A stretch of 34,335 bases of DNA from Cupriavidus basilensis OR16 (GCF_000243095.1 NZ_AHJE01000133.1:1-34335); one strand, 5' to 3'. Shown: positions 7,349 to 15,313, counted from the first letter of the stretch. The notes: a model not told the origin generated them from the sequence alone. Numbers and translations are program-made.

Positions 7349-8347
7349 TCAGCCCAGGCTGGCGGCCGCCAGTTGCGGCCTGGACTGGCCGCCGGTGACC
7401 TGGTCAATCGCGGCGAGCACGTCGGCGATCTCGGGCACCACGCCGCGCGCGCCAACGGAGACGGACTGCCCAGGCGTGTTGATGCCAAAGTGCTGGCTGT
7501 CGGTGACCGTAAACAGCATCACCGACGGCTTGCCCAGCGCGTCCGCCAGATGCACGAAGCCGGTATCGGTGCCAACCACGAGCGCGGCGGCATCCACTCG
7601 TTGCGCGCATTCGGTAATGGTCATGCGCGGCAAAACCTCGGCACCCGGAATCTCGGCTGCCAGGGCTTCGGATTGCTCGCGCTCCGCGGGCGAGCCCCAG
7701 GGCAGCTGGATCTTGTAGCCGCGCTCGGCGAGCGTCCTGCCAACCGAGATCCAGCGCTGCGCGGGCCACTTCTTGGCCTCGACTGAGGTCGCATGGAACA
7801 ACATCGCCCGCGGCACGCCGTCGGCGTTGAGCGGCGTGGCGGGCGCGGGCACGCGCAGCGCGTAATGCTCCACGGGATCCAGCGGATAGCCGAGCCCGTT
7901 GGCCACCACCATGCGCATCTTGTGGCGCGCGGTAGCGTCGCCATGCGGGCCGAAGATCTGCGTATAGGCGAACACGGCACGCGCCTCGCCGAGGTACTCG
8001 GCGGCGTAGCCCAGGCGGCGGCTGGAACGCGCCAGCCAGGCCACGATGGCGCTCTTGTACACGCCGTGCACGTCCACCACCACATCGTATTTCTCGCGGC
8101 GCAGGGACCACAGCGCGCCGATGATGGCACGCAGGTCGGCCCAGCTACGGGATTTCTTGAAACCGCGCAGCGGCGGCGCGATCACGCGGTCCACGCCCAC
8201 GGCCCAACGGGGAATATCGGCACACGACGCATCGGCCACCCAGTCGATCTTCGCCTCGGGATAGGCGCGGCGCAGGTCGGACACCAACGGCAACGTGTGC
8301 ACCATATCGCCCAGCGAGGTGATCTTGATGAGGAGAATGCGTTTCAT
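7349..8347 (-). CDS. waaC: Lipopolysaccharide heptosyltransferase I
   Basis: A 332-residue family-9 glycosyltransferase that adds the first L-glycero-D-manno-heptose to Kdo of the lipopolysaccharide inner core at the cytoplasmic face of the inner membrane. The start MKRILLIKITSLGDMVHTLP at 8347 is the standard WaaC N-terminus; the frame extends further upstream without a recognisable protein. The donor-binding C-terminal half shows LFHATSVEAKKWP, then VLPRMTITECAQRVDAAALV and the conserved V-G-T-D-T-G-F-V-H-L-A-D-A-L-G-K-P block, which is the ADP-heptose site. Its length is normal and there is no sign of damage. It appears monocistronic here, without other core genes on either side. Confidence 0.92.
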   Translation of the reverse strand: MKRILLIKITSLGDMVHTLPLVSDLRRAYPEAKIDWVADASCADIPRWAVGVDRVIAPPLRGFKKSRSWADLRAIIGALWSLRREKYDVVVDVHGVYKSAIVAWLARSSRRLGYAAEYLGEARAVFAYTQIFGPHGDATARHKMRMVVANGLGYPLDPVEHYALRVPAPATPLNADGVPRAMLFHATSVEAKKWPAQRWISVGRTLAERGYKIQLPWGSPAEREQSEALAAEIPGAEVLPRMTITECAQRVDAAALVVGTDTGFVHLADALGKPSVMLFTVTDSQHFGINTPGQSVSVGARGVVPEIADVLAAIDQVTGGQSRPQLAAASLG

Positions 8348-8796
8348 GGAAATGGAAAATCGGGTTGCGAATGGAGATCGCCGGCTGGCGGCGAGGCCGT
8401 AGTATGCACCAGCCCCATGGGCGGCGCACCAATTTGCCGGCCCCGCGGCAACCTGGCATGGGGTTCGCGCGGCACCCGGCACCAGCCAGCGACATGCCGC
8501 ATTTTCCTTTGACTTTCCCTGGCGTGTACACCAGTCTGGGCCATACGGATCGAAGGATCCGCCACGCAAGCTCCCCCTGCCGGCGTGCCGCAACGTGGCT
8601 TGCCAGCCACCCACGCTCGCCCTAGGCCGGACTCCACATCAGCGCTTGCGCTTTGCCGCCCCATGGCCACTTAGCGTGTACCGGATGGCGATAGGCGTTT
8701 TCCCCCTGGCAATCGCCCCCTCCGATGACGCTACCAGTCCCCGCAGGGGCGAGGTCCGCTTTACCTTTTCACCCCAAACAGGATCAGGAGGCTTCC
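8348..8796. other. Gene-free stretch between divergent genes
   Basis: About 450 nt of GC-rich sequence between the divergent waaC and small exported-protein genes. I see no frame with a recognisable protein on either strand. It should hold both promoters. A small CCCC-GCA-GGGG hairpin lies near 8739-8749, about 50 nt before the small gene. Otherwise I see nothing in it. Confidence 0.4.
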
Positions 8797-9096
8797 ATGC
8801 ACCCACACTTGCGTTATGCGCCGCCGCTGGCACTCTCCAGCCTCGCGGCGGTCATCCTGATTGGCGCCACGCCAGCCCAGGCCGCCTCGTCCGTCACGCC
8901 GGAGCAGCACTTCCCCGCCGGTTATCTCGAATCCACGGCTTCGGGCTACCAGAGCGAGCCTGCGCCCGAGGAAGGCGCCATGCCGCGTCCTGCCGCGCAC
9001 GCCGACCACCCGGGCAACGGGATGATCAAGACTTTGGCGCCCGTGGCGGCGCCCGGCGCAACCAATACCAAGAACAAGAAGAAGACGAGCCACTAG
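8797..9096 (+). CDS. Small exported protein of unknown function
   Basis: A 99-residue protein. The ATG at 8797 has CAGGAGG 7 nt upstream, which decides the start over the in-frame ATG at 8725. Residues 1-28 form a signal peptide (hydrophobic core LALSSLAAVILIGA, cut after A-Q-A). The mature part, about 70 residues, is hydrophilic and Pro/Ala-rich and ends in a basic tail, NTKNKKKTSH. I see no domain, cysteines or repeats. It is probably periplasmic. I do not recognise the family; proteins of this sort are common and poorly conserved in Burkholderiaceae. It stands alone on the plus strand, convergent with the isochorismatase-like gene. Confidence 0.65.
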   Translation: MHPHLRYAPPLALSSLAAVILIGATPAQAASSVTPEQHFPAGYLESTASGYQSEPAPEEGAMPRPAAHADHPGNGMIKTLAPVAAPGATNTKNKKKTSH

Positions 9097-9153
9097 CCTG
9101 CCAACCGCCCGCCCGCGCTGCCCGCCTCTCCGCCCAGGCCAACTCAGCCCAAC

Positions 9154-9759
9154 TCAGGCCCAGGCGGCGGCGCCAGCGACTACCGTGGCAAAGCGGTCAT
9201 GCAGCGCGCCCAGCGTGTAGCGGTGGATATCCGCCGCCGCGAGCGGCGCCCCGCCCAGCGGGTCAGGCAGGTCGCGCGTGGCGCAGGCCGATGCCACCAC
9301 CGTGCTGCGGTAACCGTGATCGAGCGCCGAGCGCACGGTGGCGCTGACGCACATATGCGTCTGGAAGCCCGCCACGATCAGCTCCTTGCGCCCAAGCTTG
9401 TCCAGCATGGCGGCCAGCGTGGTGCCGGCAAAGCTGTTGGGCAGGCCCTTGACCACGGTATGCTCGCCGCCAAGCGGCTCCAGCCCTTCGATGATGGCCG
9501 CATAGGGCCCATCGGGATCGAAGGCGCCGCCACTGCCTGCCCGCCCGTGATGCACCACATGCACCACCGGGCTGCCATGGCGGCGCGCCAGCGCGAGGAG
9601 TTCGCCGCAGGCCGCGCTCGCGGCGGGCATGCCGACCAGCGGGAGCTTGCCGTCCACATACTCGCGCTGGTGGTCGATCAGCACCAGCGTGGCGGCCTCC
9701 CATGCGGCAGGGGCGCGGCTGGCGCCGGCGAGGTCGAGCAGGGTAAAGGGTGTGGTCAT
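9154..9759 (-). CDS. Isochorismatase-family cysteine hydrolase
   Basis: A 201-residue cytosolic hydrolase of the isochorismatase-like superfamily, which includes amidases such as nicotinamidase. The catalytic triad is visible: Asp in TLVLIDHQREYV, Lys in H-T-V-V-K-G-L-P-N-S-F, and the nucleophile Cys in F-Q-T-H-M-C-V-S-A-T-V-R, just after the usual GF-x-T-H loop. Length is normal. The start is the ATG at 9759, with AAAAGGAG close upstream; the frame continues upstream through a hexamer repeat that would encode alternating His-Lys and is rejected as coding. The substrate cannot be read from the sequence. A LysR gene is divergent, 151 nt away, and probably controls it. Confidence 0.88.
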   Translation of the reverse strand: MTTPFTLLDLAGASRAPAAWEAATLVLIDHQREYVDGKLPLVGMPAASAACGELLALARRHGSPVVHVVHHGRAGSGGAFDPDGPYAAIIEGLEPLGGEHTVVKGLPNSFAGTTLAAMLDKLGRKELIVAGFQTHMCVSATVRSALDHGYRSTVVASACATRDLPDPLGGAPLAAADIHRYTLGALHDRFATVVAGAAAWA

Positions 9760-9774
9760 CTTGGCTCCTTTTGT

Positions 9775-9804
9775 TTTGTGTTTGTGTTTGTGCTTGTGTT
9801 TGTG
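9775..9804. repeat. Hexanucleotide tandem repeat (TTTGTG x5) in a divergent promoter region
   Basis: Five 6-bp units TTTGTG in a row: 9775-9780, 9781-9786, 9787-9792, a CTTGTG variant at 9793-9798, and 9799-9804. The array begins 15 nt upstream of the start codon of the isochorismatase-like gene and 106 nt from the LysR start, so slippage would change the spacing of control elements rather than a reading frame. Confidence 0.85.
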
Positions 9805-9910
9805 CATCAGGTGTTGGAAACGGCTTGGGGCGCCACGAGGGCGACTACCATGCAAGCGATGATAAGCCGCGCTATGCTGTTCGCCAATTCTCAACTGGCT
9901 CACATCCATT

Positions 9911-10783
9911 GTGCAAAAACGTTCACTCCACTGGGACGACCTGCTGACCCTGTCCACGCTGATCCGCACCGGTAACTACTCGGCCTGCGCCCGCGAGCTT
10001 GAGGTCACGCACGCTACCGCGATCCGCCGCATCCGGCGGCTGGAGACAGCGCTCGGCAAGCCCGTGGCAACACGCACCGATGGCGCGTTCGCGCTCTCGG
10101 CGGCCGGCCGCTCGGCACTGGCCGCGGCGCAGCAGATGGAGAGTTCGGCACAGCGCTTGCTGCGCGAAGTGGAAGACGCCGGCAGCGGCGTCTCCGGTGT
10201 GGTCAGCATCGCCTGCACCGCCGCGCTCGGCAGCCACTTCCTGACGCCACGCATGTTCGGGCTCTATCGCGCGCACCCGCAGCTCGAGGTCAGGCTGGAA
10301 ACGGATAACCGCACCCCCAACCCGGCACTGCGCCGTGCCCACATCGCGGTGCGGCTTGCGCGGCCACAGGAAAGCGAGGCCATCGCACAGCGCGCGGGCA
10401 GCATGGGCTTTGGCCTGTATGCGCCGGCGCGGCCGGCCGACGCCGGCCCGTGGCGCGAGCAGGATCTCGCCGCCGCGCCGATGTGCGGCTTGCTGGACGA
10501 AGGCCTGGCGCTGCCGGAATCCGAGTGGACGCACGCGCTGGCGGCGCGCACGGGGTTCCAGTCGAACAACCTGCTGGCGGTGCGCGAGGCGATTCGCCAT
10601 GGCCTGGGCATCGGCTTGCTGCCGCACTACCTGGCGCGGGACGACGCCCGGCTAGCCCTGGTGCGCGAGGTGCCCGAGGTGGTGCGGGAGATCTGGCTGG
10701 CTTATCCGCGGGAGTTTCGCGGCGCCTCCCGGTTCCGGCCGGTGATCGACTGGCTGGCTGGGGAGTTGCGGCAATGCCCGTGA
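9911..10783 (+). CDS. LysR-family transcriptional regulator
   Basis: A 290-residue regulator starting at a GTG (9911). The N-terminal winged helix-turn-helix (residues 6-65) reads LHWDDLLTLSTLIRTGNYSA, then HATAIRRIRRLE, with recognition helix and wing of LysR type. The rest is the two-lobed effector-binding domain (VSIACTAALGSHFLTPRM at its start, LAVREAIRHGLGIGLLPHYLA near the end, where LysR proteins have their conserved G-x-G-I-x-x-L-P). The divergent isochorismatase-like gene is the natural target. No other gene is obviously linked to it; the permease gene 127 nt downstream on the same strand could also be under its control. Confidence 0.88.
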   Translation: MQKRSLHWDDLLTLSTLIRTGNYSACARELEVTHATAIRRIRRLETALGKPVATRTDGAFALSAAGRSALAAAQQMESSAQRLLREVEDAGSGVSGVVSIACTAALGSHFLTPRMFGLYRAHPQLEVRLETDNRTPNPALRRAHIAVRLARPQESEAIAQRAGSMGFGLYAPARPADAGPWREQDLAAAPMCGLLDEGLALPESEWTHALAARTGFQSNNLLAVREAIRHGLGIGLLPHYLARDDARLALVREVPEVVREIWLAYPREFRGASRFRPVIDWLAGELRQCP

Positions 10784-10910
10784 GCCACGGAACCGGTTGA
10801 AAACGCGCAGGCAGGCAGTATAGTTGCCTGATGCATGCCCGCCCCACGGGCTCGCGCACGGTGCAGTCGGCAGGCCACCACTGGCCGCCGGTGGCACGGG
10901 GAGCTTCACC

Positions 10911-12365
10911 ATGGATCGGGATTCACCGGCAACGCTGGATGCGGGCGCGCTCGGGCTGGGCGAATCCGTCGTCATGGGCGTGGCCGGCACCGCGCCCGCC
11001 TTCAGCCTGGCGGCCACCACCGCCACCCTGGTCGCGACGGTGGGCGCCCTGGCGCCAGCCAGCCTGCTGTATTGCGGCCTGATCATGTTCGGCGTGACGC
11101 TGTCCTACCAGCAACTGAACCGGTTGCAGCCCAGCGCTGGCGCCTGCTACACCTGGGCCTCCGAAATCTTCCATCCCGTGCTTGGCTTCTTTGCGGGCTG
11201 GACACTGCTGGTGGCGTCGGCGGTATTCATGGTGTCCGGCACCATTCCGGCGGCGACCGCCACCCTGCTCCTGTTCGATCCGGTGCTGGCGGAGCGCCCG
11301 CCCGTGGTGACGCTGGTCGCCGCAGGCTGGCTGTTGGCGGTGAGCGTCGTCGTGATCAAGGGAATCAAGCTGACCAGCTACACCCAGGTGGCAATGACGC
11401 TGGTCGAGCTCGGCGTGCTCGCTGCGATCGTGCTCGCTGCGCTGGTGCGCGCACCGCGCCCGCTTGCGCACCCGCTGTCGCCGGCCATGCTCTGGCCATC
11501 CGGCTTTACGCCGCAGCTGTTTGCCAATGGGGCGCTGGTGGCGCTGTTCTTCTTCTGGGGCTGGGATGTCACCGCGAACCTGACCGAGGAAACGCGAGAC
11601 CCGGCGCATGCGCCCGGGCGCGGCGCATTGACGGCGATGGTCATTGTGCTGGCACTGTTCATGACCTTCGTCATCGCCTGCCAGGCCGTACTGAGCGACC
11701 AGGAAATCCGCAGCGCCGGCACCAATATCGTGTTTGCGCTAGCCACGCGGCTGTTTCCGCGGCCGTGGAATTACCTGGCCGTGCTGGCCGTCATGCTCAG
11801 CACCGTGGGCACACTGGAAACCTCGATCCTGCAGTTCACCCGCACGCTTTACGCCAAGGGCCGGGATGGCCTGCTGCACCCGCGCTATGCCGAGCTGCAC
11901 CGCACCTGGCGCACGCCGTGGGTAGCCACCGCGGTGATCGCATCGTTTGGCTTGCTGCTGCTGGCACTGTCCGCGTACGTCAACAGCGTGGGCCAGATCA
12001 TCCAGGACTCGGTCAATGCAATCGGTTTCCAGGTGGCGTTCTACTACGGGCTGGCCGGTTTCGCCTGTGCCTGGCACTGCCGGCGCGGTGCCGCCCGCGC
12101 ACCCGGCAAGCTGTTGCTGCTAGTGCTTTGGCCCGCTTGCAGCGCGGCGTTCCTGTGGTTCATGGGGCTCTACAGCATCCCCAGCTTCGACCTGGCCACG
12201 CGCGTGGTGGCCCTGGGCGGCATCGCGGTTGGCGCGGTGCCGCTCCTTTGCAGCGCGCCAAACACCGCTTGCGCCAGCGCCTGTGGCGGGATCGGCAAGG
12301 CCTTATGCTGCGCCGCCTGCGCGGCTTCGAGCAAGCGCGTTAGCCAGGCCTCGTTCAATCGGTAG
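10911..12365 (+). CDS. APC-family amino acid/amine permease with a foreign C-terminal tail
   Basis: An inner-membrane transporter with about twelve hydrophobic segments, 484 residues as read. The ATG at 10911 has GGGGAG upstream. The N-terminus, LGLGESVVMGVAGTAPAFSLA, is the unwound helix 1 signature of APC permeases, followed by QPSAGACYTWASEIFHP and, in the middle, FFFWGWDVTANLTEETRDP. The last real helix is ATRVVALGGIAVGAVPLL, around codon 445. After that the reading frame enters the opposite strand of a tetR gene and gives a Cys/Ala/Ser-rich tail (CASACGGIG and onward) unlike any permease end. I infer that the natural C-terminal tail was removed by a deletion near 12245. The transport core looks complete, so it may still work. 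The substrate is unknown. Confidence 0.82.
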   Translation: MDRDSPATLDAGALGLGESVVMGVAGTAPAFSLAATTATLVATVGALAPASLLYCGLIMFGVTLSYQQLNRLQPSAGACYTWASEIFHPVLGFFAGWTLLVASAVFMVSGTIPAATATLLLFDPVLAERPPVVTLVAAGWLLAVSVVVIKGIKLTSYTQVAMTLVELGVLAAIVLAALVRAPRPLAHPLSPAMLWPSGFTPQLFANGALVALFFFWGWDVTANLTEETRDPAHAPGRGALTAMVIVLALFMTFVIACQAVLSDQEIRSAGTNIVFALATRLFPRPWNYLAVLAVMLSTVGTLETSILQFTRTLYAKGRDGLLHPRYAELHRTWRTPWVATAVIASFGLLLLALSAYVNSVGQIIQDSVNAIGFQVAFYYGLAGFACAWHCRRGAARAPGKLLLLVLWPACSAAFLWFMGLYSIPSFDLATRVVALGGIAVGAVPLLCSAPNTACASACGGIGKALCCAACAASSKRVSQASFNR

Positions 12366-12727
12366 AAATCCTTGAGGACGCGGTGCACCGGTTCCGGCAG
12401 GAACACCGCCTCGGTGGACAGCATGCCCACCAGGCAAATGGCGTCGCCGCCCGCGGTGGCCAGCCAGGGCGCCAGGAAGGCACGAGCCTGCTCGGACACT
12501 GGCAGCTTGGTGTCGATGTCGCGCACGCGCTGCAAGCTGCGGGCGCTGTACTCCGTCACCGCCGCCTGCACCAGGTCCTCTTTGGCGGGGAAGTGGTAGT
12601 GGATGCTGGAGGTCTTCACCCCTACACGCTCGGCTAGGTCCCGGTAGCTGAATCCATTGAAACCCCGCTGCCGCACCAGCACCAGGGTGTGCTCCAGCAG
12701 TTGATCGCGTACGGACGGGATCGTCAT
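12170..12727 (-). CDS. TetR/AcrR-family regulator with altered C-terminus
   Basis: A 185-residue regulator as read. I chose the ATG at 12727 (MTIPSVRDQ) because AAAGGCGG lies about 10 nt upstream. The DNA-binding domain is intact: LLEHTLVLVRQRGFNGFSYR, then VGVKTSSIHYHFPAKEDLV. The ligand-binding part runs normally to LAQAVFGALQ near residue 160, then switches to RSGTAPTAMPPRATTRVARS, which is the opposite strand of the permease gene, and stops inside it. TetR proteins of this type normally continue with one or two helices that complete the dimer interface. A deletion seems to have fused the 3' ends of the two convergent genes. It may be non-functional or weakly dimerising. Confidence 0.78.
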   Translation of the reverse strand: MTIPSVRDQLLEHTLVLVRQRGFNGFSYRDLAERVGVKTSSIHYHFPAKEDLVQAAVTEYSARSLQRVRDIDTKLPVSEQARAFLAPWLATAGGDAICLVGMLSTEAVFLPEPVHRVLKDFYRLNEAWLTRLLEAAQAAQHKALPIPPQALAQAVFGALQRSGTAPTAMPPRATTRVARSKLGML

Positions 12728-12870
12728 GGCATGCATCCGCCTTTCGGCAGACCCTCGAGGCGCCGGCAATGGCAAAGAGCCGGTGTCACTGGCTCCTTGC
12801 ATGCATCACCGCATTCTTTGGATTACCGATTGATGATTGTTTCACGGCGTGTTCAAGCATCTCGCGTAGC

Positions 12871-13461
12871 TCAGACGTTGGCGCCTTCGGTGAACACATC
12901 GAACTTGCCGGTACGTGCGCCGTCGGTATAGGCATCCACGCTGCGGGCCGGGCTGGCCGACACGCCAGTGCGATCCAGGCCGGCGACGATGCGAGCGCCG
13001 TCGGTGTACGGGTCGAACTTGCCTACGCGGGCACCATCGGTGAAAGCGTCCACGCTGCGAGCCGGGCTGGCCGACACGCCGGTACGATCCAGGCCGGCGA
13101 CGATACGTGCGCCATCGGTGTACGGGTCGAACTTGCCGGCACGGGCGCCGTCGGTGAACTGGTCAACGGTCCGCGACGGCGAGGCCGAGACGCCGGTGCG
13201 GTCCAGGCCCGCCACGATGCGGGCGCCGTCCGTGTACGGGTCTGCCTTGCCAACGCGCGCACCTTCGGTGAACGGGTCGAACTTGCCGCTGCGGGCGCCA
13301 TCGGTGAATGCATCGGGGGTCGTGGTGCGGAACACGTAGCCGTACTTGTCACCGGCAAAGGTGCTGTCCTTGGGGCCCGAAGCCTGGGCGGTGCCGGCCA
13401 CGAAGGCGGCGGCAAGGGCGGCGGCGGTGATGAGCGTCTTGGCGAAGAGGTTCGAGGTCAT
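12871..13461 (-). CDS. Exported repeat protein with D-x-[FY]-T-[DE]-G-A motifs, function unknown
   Basis: A 196-residue protein. The ATG at 13461 has GGAG 8 nt upstream. Residues 1-27 are a signal peptide (LITAAALAAAFVAGTAQA). After a short linker (28-49) the rest is one repetitive block with nine copies of D-x-[FY]-T-[DE]-G-A-[RN], starting at residues 50, 62, 74, 100, 112, 138, 150, 176 and 188, so the spacing alternates 12 and 26. Three 38-residue units (74-111, 112-149, 150-187) have the form DPYTDGAR, IVAGLDRTGVSASP, a short link, then a second DxFTDGAR and GKF. There are no Cys residues and no membrane segment after the signal. It is probably periplasmic or secreted. I do not recognise the family and give no function. 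Confidence 0.75.
   Translation of the reverse strand: MTSNLFAKTLITAAALAAAFVAGTAQASGPKDSTFAGDKYGYVFRTTTPDAFTDGARSGKFDPFTEGARVGKADPYTDGARIVAGLDRTGVSASPSRTVDQFTDGARAGKFDPYTDGARIVAGLDRTGVSASPARSVDAFTDGARVGKFDPYTDGARIVAGLDRTGVSASPARSVDAYTDGARTGKFDVFTEGANV
12901..13242. repeat. Three in-frame 114-bp tandem repeats in the D-x-[FY]-T-[DE]-G-A gene
   Basis: The block is exactly 3 x 114 bp; for example TACGGGTC recurs at 13007, 13121 and 13235. The copies differ from each other at many third codon positions (for example the Ala-Arg codons before ATC read GCGCGC-like, GCACGT and GCCCGC-like) while the encoded protein changes little, which suggests old repeats kept by selection on the protein. Confidence 0.85.
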
Positions 13462-13544
13462 GATGTTCTCCATGTGCATTTGAGGACCCGCGCTTGGGCG
13501 GAATCGAATCGGTACGCTTCGGAACCTTCGTCTTCTTGTCCTGT

Positions 13545-13592
13545 TATCTACTAGTAGATAGATTGGCTGGCCAAAAAAAACGGGGATTCCCC
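13545..13592. other. 16-bp palindrome at the glpV stop, plus hairpin and T8 tract inside the reading frame
   Basis: TATCTACTAGTAGATA at 13545-13560 is a perfect palindrome and contains the glpV stop codon (13551-13553). Just inside the gene, on the minus strand, a 4-bp stem GGGG-AAT-CCCC (13592-13582) is followed by G and eight T (13580-13573), which resembles a small intrinsic terminator. The T8 run is also a slippage site. Together these mark the end of glpV as unusual. Confidence 0.5.
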
Positions 13593-15191
13593 AGGCGCGC
13601 AGTTCGTCATGCCGGCGCGTTGCAAGCGCCCCATCACCTGGTCCATTTCTTCGGCCAGGTTGTCCATCGCGGCCTGCGGCGTCTTCTCGCCGGTCACGGC
13701 GGTCGCCACGTTCTTCCACCACAACTGGGCCAGCTTGGGGTAGTCGGGCACGTTGGTCCCCGTGGGCGTCCACGCCACCCGCGCCGGGCTGCGATAGAAC
13801 TCGATCAGGCCGCCATACTGAGCCGCATTCTTGGTGAGGTATTCGTGATGGATGTCGCTGTCGCGGATAAAGGTCAGGCCGGTGAGCGACTTCTTCAGCG
13901 AGACCGTCTTGGACGTCACGAACTGCGCGTAGAGCCAGGCCGCGGCGAGGCGGTTGGGATCGGTGTTCTTGAAGAAGGTCCAGGAGCCCACGTCCTGGTA
14001 GCCGTTCTGCATGCCCTGCTTCCAGTACGGGCCATAAGGCGACGGCGCCATGCGCCACTTGGGACTGCCGTCGGCATTGACCACCGGCAAGCCCTTCTTG
14101 GTCATGTCCGCGGTAAAGGCGGTGTACCAGAACACCTGCTGCGCGATCTGCCCTTGCGCCGGGACCGGACCGGCTTCCGAGAAGGTCATGCCCATGGCTT
14201 GCGGCGGCGCGTACTTTTTCATCCAGTCGATGTACTTGGTGAGCGCATAGACCGCGGCCGGACTGTTGGTGGCGCCACCGCGCGCAACCGATGCGCCCTC
14301 CGGCGTGCATTTGTCAGCGCCGACGCGGATGCCCCATTCGTCGACCGGCATGCCGTTGGGCAGGCCCTTGTCGGCGGCGCCGGCCATCGACAGCCATGCG
14401 TCGGTAAAGCGCCAGCCGAGCGACGGATCCTTCTTGCCGTAGTCCATGTGGCCGTAGACCTTCTTGCCGTCGAGTTCCTTGACGTCGTTGGAGAAGAAGT
14501 TGGCGATGTCTTCGTAGGCCGACCAGTTGGTGGGCACGCCCAGGTCATAGCCGTACTTGGCCTTGAACTTGTCCTGCAGGTCCTTGCGCGCGAACCAGTC
14601 GGCACGGAACCAGTACAGGTTGGCGAACTGCTGGTCGGGCAACTGATAGAGCTTGCCATCCGGCGCGGTCGTGAACTTCGTGCCGATGAAATCCTTCACG
14701 TCCAGCCCGGGATTGGTCCACTCCTTGCCAGCGCCGCTCATGTAGTCGGACAGCGGCAGGATGGCACCGTAGCGGTAGTGCGTGCCGACCAGGTCGGAGT
14801 CGGAGATCCAGCCGTCGTAGATCGACTTGCCGGACTGCATCGAGGTCTGCAGCTTCTCCACCACATCGCCTTCCTGGATGATGTCATGGTTGACCTTGAT
14901 GCCTGTGATTTCCTCAAACGCCTTGGCCAGCGTCTTGGATTCGTATTCGTGCGTGGTGAGGGTCTCGGAGACCACGCTGATCTGCGTCACGCCCTTGGCC
15001 TTGAGCTTGGCGGCAGCATCCATGAACCACTTCATTTCAGCGAGCTGCTTGTCCTTGGCGAGCGACGACGGCTGGAACTCGCTGTCGACCCACTTCTTGG
15101 CCTCGGCCTCGCCTGCCCAAGCGGCGTGGCCACAGGCGAGCGCGGCCGCGCAGGCCAGCGCCGTCATGCCCAATTTCACGTGCACCTTCAT
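13551..15191 (-). CDS. glpV: Glycerol ABC transporter, periplasmic substrate-binding protein
   Basis: A 546-residue extracellular solute-binding protein of the GlpV type from the glpSTPQUV glycerol importer described in rhizobia. The ATG at 15191 follows GAGGAGAC. A signal peptide (residues 1-26, ending G-H-A-A-W-A) precedes a large two-lobe binding domain; recognisable pieces are ISVVSETLTTHEYESKTLA, YDGWISDSDLVGTHYRYG, LPDQQFANLYWFRADWF and GKKDPSLGWRFTDAWLSMAG. It should bind glycerol and deliver it to GlpP/GlpQ. The end, NCAPGESPFFLASQSIY, looks wrong to me: as I remember the family, the C-A-P is followed by another 25-40 residues with a K-L-A-N-E-K-P-like segment. The end coincides with a T8 run and a palindrome, so a C-terminal truncation is likely but unproven. 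Confidence 0.82.
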   Translation of the reverse strand: MKVHVKLGMTALACAAALACGHAAWAGEAEAKKWVDSEFQPSSLAKDKQLAEMKWFMDAAAKLKAKGVTQISVVSETLTTHEYESKTLAKAFEEITGIKVNHDIIQEGDVVEKLQTSMQSGKSIYDGWISDSDLVGTHYRYGAILPLSDYMSGAGKEWTNPGLDVKDFIGTKFTTAPDGKLYQLPDQQFANLYWFRADWFARKDLQDKFKAKYGYDLGVPTNWSAYEDIANFFSNDVKELDGKKVYGHMDYGKKDPSLGWRFTDAWLSMAGAADKGLPNGMPVDEWGIRVGADKCTPEGASVARGGATNSPAAVYALTKYIDWMKKYAPPQAMGMTFSEAGPVPAQGQIAQQVFWYTAFTADMTKKGLPVVNADGSPKWRMAPSPYGPYWKQGMQNGYQDVGSWTFFKNTDPNRLAAAWLYAQFVTSKTVSLKKSLTGLTFIRDSDIHHEYLTKNAAQYGGLIEFYRSPARVAWTPTGTNVPDYPKLAQLWWKNVATAVTGEKTPQAAMDNLAEEMDQVMGRLQRAGMTNCAPGESPFFLASQSIY

Positions 15192-15313
15192 CAATGTCTC
15201 CTCGAAAATCCCCCTCCCTGCTCTTTGTCTGGGACGCGGTCCGGGGAAGGTGCAGGCCGCTATGCCCATTGACGAAAAATCCGTCGCTTTATTCTTGCCG
15301 GCTCAAGGTGCGC

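Noticed and set aside
9760..9969. N-terminal extension of the isochorismatase-like protein with a run of His-Lys pairs, which could look like a metal-binding tail
   Set aside because: It comes from translating the TTTGTG hexamer repeat; a good ribosome site stands directly before the ATG at 9759, and the extension runs into the LysR gene.
12901..13242. 114-bp repeats considered as a CRISPR-like or mobile repeat array
   Set aside because: Unit length is a multiple of three, the repeats are adjacent without spacers, and they encode an in-frame repeated protein.
13545..13560. Palindrome containing ACTAGT, considered as a cloning scar or phage attachment site
   Set aside because: No vector-like or integrase-like sequence lies on either side and no second copy is seen; one restriction-site-like palindrome is expected by chance.
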